From Mycobacterium paraffinicum (GTDB lineage Bacteria; Actinomycetota; Actinomycetes; Mycobacteriales; Mycobacteriaceae), in assembly GCF_001907675.1 (NCBI RefSeq), contig NZ_MPNT01000027.1, forward strand, positions 14,459 through 78,458: a DNA stretch of 64,000 bases, in the 5' to 3' direction. The position numbers and the translations under genes are program-made. Shown here in pieces: positions 1 through 7,759 of this stretch. Below the pieces are notes generated by a model, which was not told where the DNA came from, did no database searches, and saw nothing but the letters and a program-made list of their open reading frames with translations. Numbering within the stretch: position 1 is the first letter of the stretch; the number at the start of each line of letters is the position of its first letter.

Positions 1-269
1 GGACCACATTCTCACACACGCAGCGACAGCAGCTGTCGCTATCACCTGGCGAGCCCACAACCGGTGGATGCAAGCACATTCCGGATGCGAGGGCGTTCAG
101 CGAGGCATGGGCCGATCGCAACCTCGAGGAATTGACCAAGCGGTGACACCTCCGAGGCGACATTTCGGCCAGGGGTAGGGGAGTCGATGCGCTTGTCATC
201 TTCTCGACCGTCTACAGCGACCAGCCGCCACACCGCGGTCAGTGACCCGGCTCCGGGAATGGCCACCTC
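1..269. other. left edge, no convincing gene
   Basis: No complete gene is supported here. On the + strand a frame without a start runs from the window edge to a stop at 144-146, and its last residues (SEAWADRNLEELTKR) look protein-like. It could be the 3' tail of a truncated gene. The rest, up to the inverted repeat at 270, shows nothing recognisable. Confidence 0.3.
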
Positions 270-350
270 TGTCCGTTCTCACCGAATCTGGGGCATTCTC
301 GTTGAAACTGGGGCAGATTGCAGTCACCCGAGGTGAACCTGAGGCCCCAC
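270..350 (+). repeat. left arm of ~80-bp inverted repeat
   Basis: This arm is nearly identical, inverted, to 1137-1218. The outer end reads TGTCCGTT and the far arm ends AACGGACA, giving TG...CA termini. The arm contains CTGGGGC twice. Terminal repeats of this length with internal repeats and TG/CA ends resemble IS21-type ends, but there is no transposase between the arms. What lies between them is a toxin-antitoxin pair. Confidence 0.85.
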
Positions 351-464
351 GCTGCCAGGGTCGTTTTACTAACCTCAACGCAGCGGCCAGCCCACTGGTG
401 GGCCATCGCGGATGCGTTGGATTGCGCCAGTTCTGATATCATCAGCGTGATATCGGAGGTGACT

Positions 465-695
465 ATGGAGCAAATCCTGATCCGCAACCTACCTGCGGGC
501 ACCAAGGCCGCGTTGCAGGCGCGTGCCAAACGGCACCACCACTCCGTCGAGGCCGAAGCCCGCGCGATCCTTACCTCAGGGGTGTCAGGAGAAGAGGTCA
601 CGATCGTCGACCTGCTTGCCGACGACAGCCCCGACAGCGACTTCGACTTCGAGCCGGAGCGTCTCCCCCTGACCGCCCGCACCCCGGAGCTGTGA
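465..695 (+). CDS. FitA/VapB-type antitoxin
   Basis: A 76-aa protein. Residues 1-45 have the look of a ribbon-helix-helix DNA-binding domain ([20 protein letters not shown], then [13 protein letters not shown]), as in FitA/VapB antitoxins. The acidic C-terminal tail would wrap the toxin. The ATG at 465 has a GGAGGT ribosome site 4 bases upstream, so a longer in-frame reading from 318 is not needed. Its stop overlaps the start of the PIN toxin by 4 bases. Antitoxins of this family normally repress their own operon. Confidence 0.88.
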   Translation: MEQILIRNLPAGTKAALQARAKRHHHSVEAEARAILTSGVSGEEVTIVDLLADDSPDSDFDFEPERLPLTARTPEL

Positions 696-1105
696 CTTAC
701 CTCCTCGACACCAACGTGGTGTCGGCCCTGCGGAAACCCGATCGCAACCCTGAGGTACGCGCGTGGGCGGTGTCGGTCCCACCAGCCGAGCTGTTCGTCG
801 CAGCGAACACCATCGCTGAGATCGAGCGCGGCGTCATCGCCAAGGAACGGACGAACCCCACTCAAGGCGAGGTGCTGCGCAGATGGTTCGAGGACCGCCT
901 ACTGTCCGCCTTCGACGGCCGAGTGCTGTCCTTCGACCTGCCAGCCGCTCGCATTTTGGCCACCTATCGGGTACCCGAACATGCCCCGTACGCCGACGCC
1001 GTCATCGCCGCGGTCGCAGAATCCGCCGACAAGGTGGTTGTGACCCGCAATATCCGGCACTTCCAGCCTCTCGGCGTGCGATGCCTGGATCCGTGGGACC
1101 GGTGA
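692..1105 (+). CDS. FitB/VapC-type PIN-domain toxin
   Basis: A 137-aa PIN-domain ribonuclease, the toxin partner of the gene before it. The acidic residues of the family are present: Asp in LLDTN at the N-terminus, Glu in AEIERG, and Asp in YADAVIAA. The VTRNIRHF motif and a C-terminal DPW are typical of FitB-like VapCs. PIN toxins cleave tRNA or rRNA when the antitoxin is lost. It starts with GTG at 692, overlapping the antitoxin stop. Both genes sit alone between 80-bp inverted repeats. Confidence 0.9.
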   Translation: MTYLLDTNVVSALRKPDRNPEVRAWAVSVPPAELFVAANTIAEIERGVIAKERTNPTQGEVLRRWFEDRLLSAFDGRVLSFDLPAARILATYRVPEHAPYADAVIAAVAESADKVVVTRNIRHFQPLGVRCLDPWDR

Positions 1106-1136
1106 CGCCGAACTTCGCAATCGAAGCGAGGTCAGT

Positions 1137-1218
1137 GTGGGGCCTCAGGGTCACCTCGGGTGACTGCAAATCTGAGCCAGTTTCAATGAGAATGCCCCAG
1201 ATTCGGGGACAACGGACA
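1137..1218 (-). repeat. right arm of ~80-bp inverted repeat
   Basis: Inverted partner of 270-350, with only a few mismatches and one length difference. With the left arm it encloses about 780 bp holding just the toxin-antitoxin pair. I could not find a target-site duplication at the outer ends (CCTC on the left, ACCA on the right). Confidence 0.85.
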
Positions 1219-1373
1219 ACCACCCGTCCGACGACAACCAGGGCCGTCACGTGACGAAATACTCGGGAGGCCTCCGGGTGGGGGAAATCGGCGCCGTCGA
1301 AGTTCAGTTGTTGCCGCACCAAGGGGCTGCCGCTGGAGGTCAATGTCGGCGCCGCCACCGAGCGTGCCGGGCG

Positions 1374-1730
1374 TCAGAATGGGCTCGACGAGCGGGAGAT
1401 GCGCCAGAATCCAGGATTGAGCTCTTCAGCCAGGGCCGCTAGCTCGTCGACGAACTGCGCGGCACAGGGGCCTTCGATCACCAGCGTCACATAGTCGCTG
1501 CCGCCACGGGAGGCTGTCATGTGTGCGCCGTCTCGGCCGGCCCATGCCGTAGCGGTGAGCTGCTCGACCCGCGCGACGTCGTCACTGGTCTCCAAATCTC
1601 CTGTAACGACGGACAAGTGGCGCTTCCCGTGCGCCGCGTCCTCTGCTTCGGCGACCAGCTCAGCCTGCCGAAGCTGTTCAAGATATGCCTCAACCACGTT
1701 GCTCAGCCGCCCTCCATCCAACTCCCGCAT
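1374..1730 (-). CDS. hypothetical protein
   Basis: A 118-aa protein of unknown function. The N-terminal 40 residues look like a charged helix (LEQLRQAELVAEAEDAAHGK). The C-terminal half alternates hydrophobic and charged residues without a recognised motif. No membrane segment or signal peptide is seen. A GTG 11 codons inside the ATG at 1730 has a purine-rich GGAGGGCGG before it and may be the true start. It stands alone between the inverted-repeat cassette and a divergent small membrane protein. Confidence 0.5.
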   Translation of the reverse strand: MRELDGGRLSNVVEAYLEQLRQAELVAEAEDAAHGKRHLSVVTGDLETSDDVARVEQLTATAWAGRDGAHMTASRGGSDYVTLVIEGPCAAQFVDELAALAEELNPGFWRISRSSSPF

Positions 1731-1862
1731 TACTGGATTATGCGGTCCACCGCTGACATGTGATGCAGCCAGCCGATCGTAAGTACAGCCACCGGTTTAT
1801 CCGCTGCTGTCGCTCCGCGGACTTACAGTCCCACCAACGCAACAGACAAAGGCGGAAGACAC

Positions 1863-2057
1863 ATGACTCATCTCGCGAGCGCGTCACACCACACCGGTCA
1901 CGGATTTCCCAACACGCTGGTACACGGATTCGCTTGGCGCACTGGCAGTGACGCGGCCGGAGCACTCTTCCACCTAGCGCCAGGACTCATCGTCCTCACG
2001 GTGGTCGCGGTGGTGATTTTCATCGGGGCGCGTTGGCTGCGTCGCCGCAACCTTTGA
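1863..2057 (+). CDS. small single-pass membrane protein
   Basis: A 64-aa protein with one membrane segment near residues 38-57 (PGLIVLTVVAVVIFIGARW) followed by a positive RWLRRRNL tail, predicting a cytoplasmic C-terminus. The start ATG is preceded by AAGGCGGA. Its function is unknown. The 3' end overlaps the tail of the convergent HTH gene. Confidence 0.55.
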   Translation: MTHLASASHHTGHGFPNTLVHGFAWRTGSDAAGALFHLAPGLIVLTVVAVVIFIGARWLRRRNL

Positions 2058-2286
2058 CCGACTGAAGGTCGGTGCGAGCGCCTTGCCCTGGCCGCTGCCA
2101 GTTGTCGACGGTTTCTGGGAGCCAGCCTGGGTGGCGGATGTCGGCGCCGTCGGTCAGTTCTCCGTCGGGCTGCGGTAGTCGGCCTTCGACGTGGTAGCGG
2201 CGCACGGTCCCGTGTGCGAGGCCGCGGCGGTTGGCGAAGCCACGCAGGGACAGCAGCTGGATCACACGCACGACTTTACAACACAA
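2020..2286 (-). CDS. MerR/excisionase-like HTH protein
   Basis: A protein of up to 88 aa with an N-terminal helix-turn-helix of the MerR/AlpA type: LLSLRGFANRRGLAHGTVRR, then YHVEGRLPQPD, then a wing-like segment ending PGWLPETVDNW. The first in-frame start is TTG at 2286, and a GTG 8 codons in is also possible. It is transcribed away from the gene at 2323. The intergenic region holds an 8+8 bp palindrome between -35 and -10 boxes, the place where MerR-like factors bind, so it probably controls the rightward operon. The C-terminal 15 residues may be non-conserved tail. Confidence 0.6.
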   Translation of the reverse strand: MCCKVVRVIQLLSLRGFANRRGLAHGTVRRYHVEGRLPQPDGELTDGADIRHPGWLPETVDNWQRPGQGARTDLQSVKGCGDAANAPR

Positions 2287-2315
2287 TTGACCTTACAGCG
2301 GTATCGCTGTAATGT
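2287..2315 (+). promoter_or_regulatory. promoter with palindromic operator in spacer
   Basis: TTGACC (2287-2292) and TAATGT (2310-2315) are 17 bases apart. The spacer is occupied by a perfect palindrome, TTACAGCG-GTAT-CGCTGTAA, at 2293-2312. The ATG at 2323 lies 7 bases after the -10 box, which predicts a leaderless transcript. Confidence 0.7.
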
Positions 2316-2322
2316 CCGTGTT

Positions 2323-2559
2323 ATGCCCACTCACACAGTGTTTTTCAAGGCCGGCGACTACCTCAGCGCCGGTCAAGCATGCCAGGACGTCGCCAGCCGG
2401 CTCGATGCCTTCGACGACGTCGCAAAGATTGTGGCTAGAAACGCGGTCGTCGAGCTCATCAACCTCCAAAACGGCACCATCAACTGCCACCAGGTGGCGG
2501 TCATCGCCAGCGCCATCGCCAACGTCCTCCAAGGCAACACCTACGGGGAGGCCCTCTGA
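2323..2559 (+). CDS. hypothetical protein, first gene of accessory operon
   Basis: A 78-aa protein. The motif TVFFKAGDYLSAGQACQDVASRLDAFDDVAKIV suggests two helices, and no known family is recognised. The start is fixed by the promoter 7 bases upstream (leaderless). Its stop overlaps the ATG of the next gene, beginning a chain of six small genes reaching 4659. Confidence 0.6.
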   Translation: MPTHTVFFKAGDYLSAGQACQDVASRLDAFDDVAKIVARNAVVELINLQNGTINCHQVAVIASAIANVLQGNTYGEAL

Positions 2560-2909
2560 TGTCCGCCCAACCCGCGGCCGCCCGGACCACCGTCGCTTAC
2601 TGGCACACCAGCTACCGCGAGCCCTGCGAACACGGCCCAAAGACACCACACGACGCCATCTGTGCCGCGCACGGCCTCCTCACCGCCCCCGCCGGCCCGA
2701 ACGGTTGGCCCACCGACCTCAACGACCTCGGCGCCCTGCGCCTGCGCGCCTACACAGCGACAAACTGGTTCGACGTCCTCGAAGTACTCGACTGGCACAC
2801 CAAGAACGGGCCGGCAGGCCGGGGCGTTGACTACACCCTCGTCATCGACAACGGCGGCCAGCCCGTCACCATCACGACCGACACGATCGCGTTCCTCGGC
2901 GATGCGTAA
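2559..2909 (+). CDS. hypothetical protein
   Basis: A 116-aa protein translated from an ATG overlapping the previous stop (TGATG). It contains a Cys/His-containing stretch (EPCEHGPKTPHDAICAAHGL) and a tryptophan-rich centre (NWFDVLEVLDWH). No domain is recognised. Its 3' end overlaps the next gene by 8 bases, supporting co-translation. Confidence 0.6.
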   Translation: MSAQPAAARTTVAYWHTSYREPCEHGPKTPHDAICAAHGLLTAPAGPNGWPTDLNDLGALRLRAYTATNWFDVLEVLDWHTKNGPAGRGVDYTLVIDNGGQPVTITTDTIAFLGDA

Positions 2910-3318
2910 CCCCACACCCCGCCAGATCGAAGCGTTGAGCGCGGTCGACGCGGGCCGCATTCAATGGGGCAACGCCTACCCGGACATGGCGCGCAGAGGT
3001 CACACCGGCCCGCTGGTGTTCCTGATCGACGGGCACAGCGTCTACGGGGGCCAACACGCAACCTACTCGCGGCTCGCCGAGCTGGGCTGGATCGTCGAAC
3101 GCACCGACCTGCTCCCACTGAAAACTGTTCCGGCCCGAACTCGCATCTCCCACACCATCACTGGCAGCGAAAAGGTCATCGAGCTCCCGGAGCACTCCGC
3201 CCCCGCCGACGCCGGGTGGCGCGCCACAGTCGAACTCACCGACGCCGGCCGAGCCGCACTACACCGAGCCACTGGCCAGACAACCACCCGCACAACCCAC
3301 GAGATCGAGCGCCCATGA
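2902..3318 (+). CDS. hypothetical protein
   Basis: A 138-aa protein beginning MRNPTPRQIEALSAVDAG, a segment that resembles a recognition helix found at the start of small phage and plasmid DNA-binding proteins. The C-terminal part (WRATVELTDAGRAALHRA) looks like a winged-helix end. This suggests a small regulator, but the family is not recognised. It overlaps both neighbours. Confidence 0.55.
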   Translation: MRNPTPRQIEALSAVDAGRIQWGNAYPDMARRGHTGPLVFLIDGHSVYGGQHATYSRLAELGWIVERTDLLPLKTVPARTRISHTITGSEKVIELPEHSAPADAGWRATVELTDAGRAALHRATGQTTTRTTHEIERP

Positions 3319-3386
3319 CCCAGCGAAACGGCCCTACTGTCGCACTCGCGGCGCACCATCAAGCGATGACGCCGAAAGGAGAGCCC

Positions 3387-3671
3387 GTGCGCCACGCTCC
3401 CTATGCCCTGCTCGGCGATTTCGTGCTCGTCTACGGAAAGACGACAAAATCCGCGTGCGGCAAACGGATTCGCACCACTGAGCTGGTCAGCCGCAACGAC
3501 ACAACATGCCCAGATTGCCGCCGCGCCATCGCAAGTGATCGCACCGAGGCCGCCGCCATGCGCGCCCTAGCCGAGGACCTCCTACGCGCTGAAGGCTGCC
3601 CACATTGCGGCGCACCCTTTGACGACATCTCTGCCTGGAATCAGCACCGACGCCAAGCACATTCACACTGA
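3387..3671 (+). CDS. zinc-finger-like small protein
   Basis: A 94-aa protein with two metal-binding patterns: CGKRI with TTCPDCRRAI in the middle, and CPHCGAPF followed by HRRQAH at the C-terminus (C2H2-like). The GTG at 3387 has AAAGGAG five bases upstream. An ATG at 3315 that overlaps the previous stop would give 118 aa and is the alternative. It is likely a nucleic-acid-binding plasmid or phage protein. Confidence 0.6.
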   Translation: MRHAPYALLGDFVLVYGKTTKSACGKRIRTTELVSRNDTTCPDCRRAIASDRTEAAAMRALAEDLLRAEGCPHCGAPFDDISAWNQHRRQAHSH

Positions 3672-3690
3672 CCCACACGGAAGGCGCAAC

Positions 3691-3728
3691 TCGATGGCCA
3701 CCGCCGACCTCGATGGCCACCGCCGACC
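3691..3728 (+). repeat. 19-bp tandem duplication over a start codon
   Basis: Two perfect copies of a 19-bp unit (3691-3709 and 3710-3728), each containing an ATG. Because 19 is not a multiple of 3, translation from the first ATG (3694) stops after 13 codons. Only the second ATG (3713) opens the long frame. The likely ribosome site (GGAAGG, about 3679) is now about 29 bases away from the working start. Confidence 0.8.
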
Positions 3729-4021
3729 TCGATGACTCGATGACGTTCGACGACATCGCCCTCGTCGACAGCTCACGCGCACGCCGGTTGCTGCAGTCCG
3801 CGCTTCGCCACGGCCTCGAGGTGTACCCGACGGCAAGCACGCAGCGCTGCTGGACGATTCGCAAGCCCAACCAGCGCTATGGCGGCGAATCTCTCACTGT
3901 CTACGGCGAAGCCAACAACTCCGCCCATGTTCTCTACGACCCGTCCACCGGGTCGACCTGGGAGGAGATCACCCAGGTGCGCGCCTTCACGATCATCCAG
4001 GCGATGAGCGGTCTGCAATGA
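3713..4021 (+). CDS. hypothetical protein
   Basis: A 102-aa protein whose start lies in the second copy of a 19-bp tandem duplication (see the repeat entry). No domain is recognised. The sequence is soluble and mixed alpha/beta, with CWTIRKPNQRYGGESLTVYG in the middle. It overlaps the next gene by ATGA. Expression may be reduced by the displaced ribosome site. Confidence 0.55.
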   Translation: MATADLDDSMTFDDIALVDSSRARRLLQSALRHGLEVYPTASTQRCWTIRKPNQRYGGESLTVYGEANNSAHVLYDPSTGSTWEEITQVRAFTIIQAMSGLQ

Positions 4022-4659
4022 GGCCCGCCCGCCGTAACAGGCCGCCCACCAACGTGGTCCAGTACGACCTCTTCGGCGAGGTAGAAGCCGCCGAAAAGAC
4101 TGCTCAGACCGCGGCGCTGGCCGCATCCGCGGCGGCACGCTCGTTCCTCACCGAGACTCCATGGCCGGACCTGCTCGGCTGGTGGCTCCACGGCGACGCG
4201 ATCGAAGCGAACCTTGACCGCGGTGAAGCCAAGGCCAGCTACCGGCGCGGCCCCGACGGCACCCCCGGCTGGGCGTGGGCGATCTGGCGAGACGGGCTCC
4301 GCTTCGAGGCCGGCGATACCTGGCAGGGCTGGAGTCATCGCCCACGCTGGTGCATCTCGTGGCCCGAGCTACGTCGCCTGCGCGCCGCGCATCCCGAAGT
4401 CACCGCACAATTGCACGCCCTCGCTGTCGGCCGCGGACACCCCAACGGGCTGGGGTGGCGCTGGTGGAGCGACCCCTTCTCGCTGCATCCCGATGGCTGG
4501 CATTCGAGTTACCTTGACGACGAGCAACAGCCGGCCTGGTACGACGGTTGCGACCACCCTGAGACTGCCTACGCCGACCGCATCGAAGCGTGGCGCCTGG
4601 TGATAGGCATCGTGGGGGAGGCCAGGCTCTCCGTCAACGATCAAAGGGCAACGCGCTGA
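4018..4659 (+). CDS. hypothetical actinobacterial protein
   Basis: A 213-aa protein, last gene of the operon begun at 2323. It is tryptophan-rich (WPDLLGWWLHGDAIEANLDRG, then GWAWAIWRDGLRFEAGDTW, then GLGWRWWSDPFSLHPDGWHS). An N-terminal QYDLFGE motif resembles the short DNA-clamp-like segments seen in phage and plasmid proteins, but this is inference. No membrane segment. The 227 bases after its stop hold no gene. Confidence 0.6.
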   Translation: MRPARRNRPPTNVVQYDLFGEVEAAEKTAQTAALAASAAARSFLTETPWPDLLGWWLHGDAIEANLDRGEAKASYRRGPDGTPGWAWAIWRDGLRFEAGDTWQGWSHRPRWCISWPELRRLRAAHPEVTAQLHALAVGRGHPNGLGWRWWSDPFSLHPDGWHSSYLDDEQQPAWYDGCDHPETAYADRIEAWRLVIGIVGEARLSVNDQRATR

Positions 4660-4886
4660 CCGTGATGCAGCCTGCATCACGCCCGGGTTACTGCGCCGCT
4701 TGATGGTTCTTAGTCGGAGCGGTGAGTTGTGTTTGGTGCGGGCGCGTTAGATCCCGGGCGGCGTCGCACCGGCCCGCTCTTATCGCAACCACATCGTTCT
4801 CTTATGTTTCTTAATATTGGGGTAGGCTTTCGCCGAGTGCCGGGCCCCCGGCAGAAACGGGTATCGAACGCCAGGCAAGAGGAACC

Positions 4887-5666
4887 ATGAACAGTCAGCC
4901 GACGGGCCGGCATGTCATCTTGATCACCGGAGGGTCACGGGGCGTCGGGGCCGCGACAGCACGACATCTCGCGTCCCCGAGCACGCACGTCATCCTCACC
5001 TACCGCGAAAAATCCAGGCGCGCCCACCAGGTTGTCGACGGCATCGCCGCAGCGGGAGGATCTGCGTCGGCGGTCCGTCTCGACATCTGCGACCCGGCCG
5101 CATGCGGCGACGTAATCCGTGCTGTACGAGATGAATTCGGTCGTCTAGATGCGCTGATCCTCAACGCCTCCGGCGGCCTGGAGCGCGGCGCCTCCGCCGA
5201 CTATCCGATGCGCATCAACCGTGACGCCCCAATGCATCTGCTCAACCGCGCCTTGCCGCTGATGCCCGCCGGCGGCCGCGTCGTGTTCGTCACCAGCCAC
5301 CAAGCCCACTTCCACGGCCTCAAACCGGTGCCCGCCGACTACCTTCCGATCGCGGAAAGCAAACGTGCCGGCGAAGACGCCCTCCGCGCCATGCGCCCCG
5401 AGCTGTCCGCCAGACACGTGTCCCTGACCGTCGTCTCAGGCGACATGATCGACGGAACGATCATCGTCCGACTGCTTCAACGGCGTGACCCAGACGCTGT
5501 CGAAGCTCGGCGTGCCCACGGCCCGCTGCCCACCCTCGACGAATTCGCCGCAGCCATCGCCGCGGCCGCGCTCAACGCGGAATCCGCCGACGACACCATC
5601 TACGTCGGAGGCCGCGACTACTTGCGCCTCACCAACAACGTGCCGACCACCCAACAAGTCCGATAG
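4887..5666 (+). CDS. SDR-family oxidoreductase, atypical active site
   Basis: A 259-aa short-chain dehydrogenase/reductase with a Rossmann fold. The dinucleotide motif TGGSRGVG is near residue 15, the NASGG motif near residue 95, and the serine of the active site is in VFVTSHQ. The usual YxxxK reads IAESK, so the catalytic lysine is kept but the tyrosine position is Ile (a Tyr lies four residues earlier). It may use a changed mechanism or have no oxidoreductase activity. The ATG is preceded by AGAGGAA. Substrate unknown. Confidence 0.8.
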   Translation: MNSQPTGRHVILITGGSRGVGAATARHLASPSTHVILTYREKSRRAHQVVDGIAAAGGSASAVRLDICDPAACGDVIRAVRDEFGRLDALILNASGGLERGASADYPMRINRDAPMHLLNRALPLMPAGGRVVFVTSHQAHFHGLKPVPADYLPIAESKRAGEDALRAMRPELSARHVSLTVVSGDMIDGTIIVRLLQRRDPDAVEARRAHGPLPTLDEFAAAIAAAALNAESADDTIYVGGRDYLRLTNNVPTTQQVR

Positions 5667-5742
5667 TGCTCCGCGCCGAACGCAGGCGGGGAGCGATCCC
5701 ACCAAACACTTTGCCCCACACCCCCTAAGAATGGGAGCGCAG

Positions 5743-6315
5743 ATGCCTTTCGCAGAGCCCACGCACTTCATGCAAGCCGCTTTGGCCGTCGACAACGTCC
5801 TGGCTCACGTCGCCGATGACCAGTGGAGCGCACCCACCCCGTGCACCCAGTGGACCGTCGCCGATGTGACCGACCACCTCATCGAAGTCAACCACTCATT
5901 CACCGCGCAGCTTCAGCCCGAGAATTGCATTGCGTCGACCACTCACGGCGGATCACCGTCCGGCGAACTGCTTGCCCGGTACCGCTGCTCCACCGAGGAA
6001 TTGCGCCGCGCGCTCGACTGCGCGGCGCAACCCGATGGGCAGCTGCCCACATCGCTGCGCGTTCGGCTTGCGCTCCGCGTAGCCGATCTGGTCATCCACG
6101 CCTGGGACATCGCGACCTCGACCGGCGACTGCCTACAGATTGATGACCGCCTGGTCGACGAGGTGCTCGCATTCGCTGACAGCCGCCGCGCGGCCCTGCA
6201 ACGCGGCGGCCAATTCGCCGCGGCCCAACCGATCAGCAGCAACGCACCAGCGATCGACCGTCTCGCTGCGCTGTCTGGCCGCACCCCGACGCACGCGGCA
6301 GCGCACGGGGAGTAA
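5743..6315 (+). CDS. maleylpyruvate isomerase N-terminal/DinB-like metal-binding protein
   Basis: A 190-aa protein of the actinobacterial TIGR03086/mycothiol-dependent isomerase-like family. Marks are the N-terminal PCTQWTVADVTDHLIEVNHSF with its metal-binding His residues and the later VADLVIHAWDIATSTG. These four-helix proteins bind a divalent metal and often act in thiol transfer or detoxification; the substrate cannot be told. The ATG at 5743 has GGGAG five bases upstream, and an ATG at 5731 is an alternative. It follows the SDR gene by 76 bases and may be co-transcribed with it. Confidence 0.75.
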   Translation: MPFAEPTHFMQAALAVDNVLAHVADDQWSAPTPCTQWTVADVTDHLIEVNHSFTAQLQPENCIASTTHGGSPSGELLARYRCSTEELRRALDCAAQPDGQLPTSLRVRLALRVADLVIHAWDIATSTGDCLQIDDRLVDEVLAFADSRRAALQRGGQFAAAQPISSNAPAIDRLAALSGRTPTHAAAHGE

Positions 6316-6479
6316 AGCCGTCATGAAGTGTGGCGCCTGCAGTGCAGCACGTGAGTGGTGCCAAGCTTTCGATTAACGACAACTCGGCCTTCGTCGAGAG
6401 AGCGGCCTTATTTCCGATTCCTTTGCCGTCCGCCAGTACTCGGCCACAAATGTCGCTCGCCAGCGATACCGTCACTCGC

Positions 6480-7028
6480 ATGAGCAACCACGTCACAACG
6501 TATCGTTTCACCACCATTGCGGTAGGCGACCTGCCCTACCCTGAGGGACTGGGCAAAGCGGAGTACCCAGAGCTCGAATTTGGTATGAAGCGACTCCTTG
6601 GCCACCGCTGGGACGATCCGGTCGCCAACGAGCGGTCTTTCTGGACACCGACCTACCAGAATCTCATTCATACCCACCTCAAGCCCCATTTCGATCGACA
6701 TGGCGACATCGTCGAGATCGCCACGCAGGCCGTCAACGGTGCACACGCTAGCCACGCCCTCAACCGAGATATCACCGGCACCTATGCCGAGGCGTTTACC
6801 GAATACCGCTGCGGCATTCCGTCGCTCGACGACCTACAAGCCGCCCACGGGCCTGTAATCGCATGGTGGATCCTCGACCCGCCGCGCATTTTTTGCGACG
6901 GACGGGCAATGTGGTTCGTCGATGGGCGCCACCGCCTCAGCTACCTCAGATCATTGCTGCAGCCGAGCGACCCTGGCTTCCCCATCCTCGTCGAGCTCAG
7001 CCGCTCTGCCATAGATGCCGCCGTCTGA
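6480..7028 (+). CDS. ParB/Srx-like small protein
   Basis: A 182-aa protein ending in a segment that resembles the ParB/sulfiredoxin fold: a hydrophobic strand (AMWFV) followed by DGRHRLSYLRSL, matching the DGxHR motif of ParB-type CTPase/nuclease domains. The N-terminal two thirds, starting MSNHVTTYRFTTIAVGDLPY, are not recognised. The domain is C-terminal and short, so this is not a classical partition protein. Standalone with its own upstream region. Confidence 0.55.
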   Translation: MSNHVTTYRFTTIAVGDLPYPEGLGKAEYPELEFGMKRLLGHRWDDPVANERSFWTPTYQNLIHTHLKPHFDRHGDIVEIATQAVNGAHASHALNRDITGTYAEAFTEYRCGIPSLDDLQAAHGPVIAWWILDPPRIFCDGRAMWFVDGRHRLSYLRSLLQPSDPGFPILVELSRSAIDAAV

Positions 7029-7114
7029 CCGAGCCGCCGACGAGTACCGAAGGGTGGCTGTCGGTGTAACTCTGCGCCGGTTAGTGCACCCATGAACGGT
7101 GTAAGTTCTGCACC

Positions 7115-7420
7115 ATGAGCAAGCGGGTCAGCCTGATCCTCAAAGATGCTGATGAAGCAGCTCTTGCCCCGTATCTGAACGAGGGCACGGCCGAGTTCGA
7201 GGCACTACGCCAGTGGGCCGGCCAACGTGGCGAAGGCGACATCAAATCAGAAGCCGGCGCGCTTCGCGCATTGCTCCAAGCCGGCGCGGACGCGGTCGGG
7301 GAGGGCGTGCTCGAAGCCGGATACGCCGAGCTGGCGGCCGAGTTCACGCGTGAACCCGCCGCCGCCGAGCGGCGAACTGCGCGCGACCGACGCACTCGTA
7401 GGAGTAAGGCCGACCGATGA
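7115..7420 (+). CDS. MazE-like antitoxin
   Basis: A 101-aa partner of the following MazF-type toxin. The start (MSKRVSLILKDADEAALAPY) has the strand-helix pattern of a ribbon-helix-helix DNA-binding domain. The tail from residue 75 (EFTREPAAAERRTARDRRTR) is charged, as expected for a toxin-wrapping segment. Its stop overlaps the toxin ATG. Probably autoregulated. Confidence 0.78.
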   Translation: MSKRVSLILKDADEAALAPYLNEGTAEFEALRQWAGQRGEGDIKSEAGALRALLQAGADAVGEGVLEAGYAELAAEFTREPAAAERRTARDRRTRRSKADR

Positions 7421-7728
7421 TTCGCGGGATGCGCAGCAACGTATACCGCGTCGATCTCGGACACGGCCCTAAGCCCTGGGTAGTTGTTAGCAATGACTCC
7501 CGCAACAGGAACCTCGACACCGTTTTGGCGGCGCGGATCGCCACAACGACCAAGAACGGGCACTTGCCGACAGTCGTGCCGCTGAACGCCGCCGACCCGC
7601 TCGACGGCGTTGTGCTTGTCGACGACATCGTGCAGCTCTGCCACGCCGAACTCACCGCGCCACTCGGCGGCCTTTCGCTACCGACGATGCGGGAGATCAG
7701 TGCAGCGCTACGGATAGCAGTGCCTTGA
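7417..7728 (+). CDS. MazF/PemK-type endoribonuclease toxin
   Basis: A 103-aa toxin with the PemK/MazF fold: SNVYRVDLGHGPKPWVVVSN at the N-terminus, then LAARIATTTKNGHLPTVVPL, then a C-terminal DDIVQLCHAEL. Family members cut mRNA or tRNA at short sequences when the antitoxin is degraded. Full length for the family. It overlaps the antitoxin stop by 4 bases. Confidence 0.88.
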   Translation: MIRGMRSNVYRVDLGHGPKPWVVVSNDSRNRNLDTVLAARIATTTKNGHLPTVVPLNAADPLDGVVLVDDIVQLCHAELTAPLGGLSLPTMREISAALRIAVP

Positions 7729-7759
7729 GCGCTGGGGTTGGCGATAGAGGGGGACTGAA

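Noticed and set aside
2541..2960. Minus-strand open frame opposite 2559-2909
   Set aside because: The + strand gene has coupled starts and stops on both sides; the minus frame is Val/Gly-rich shadow.
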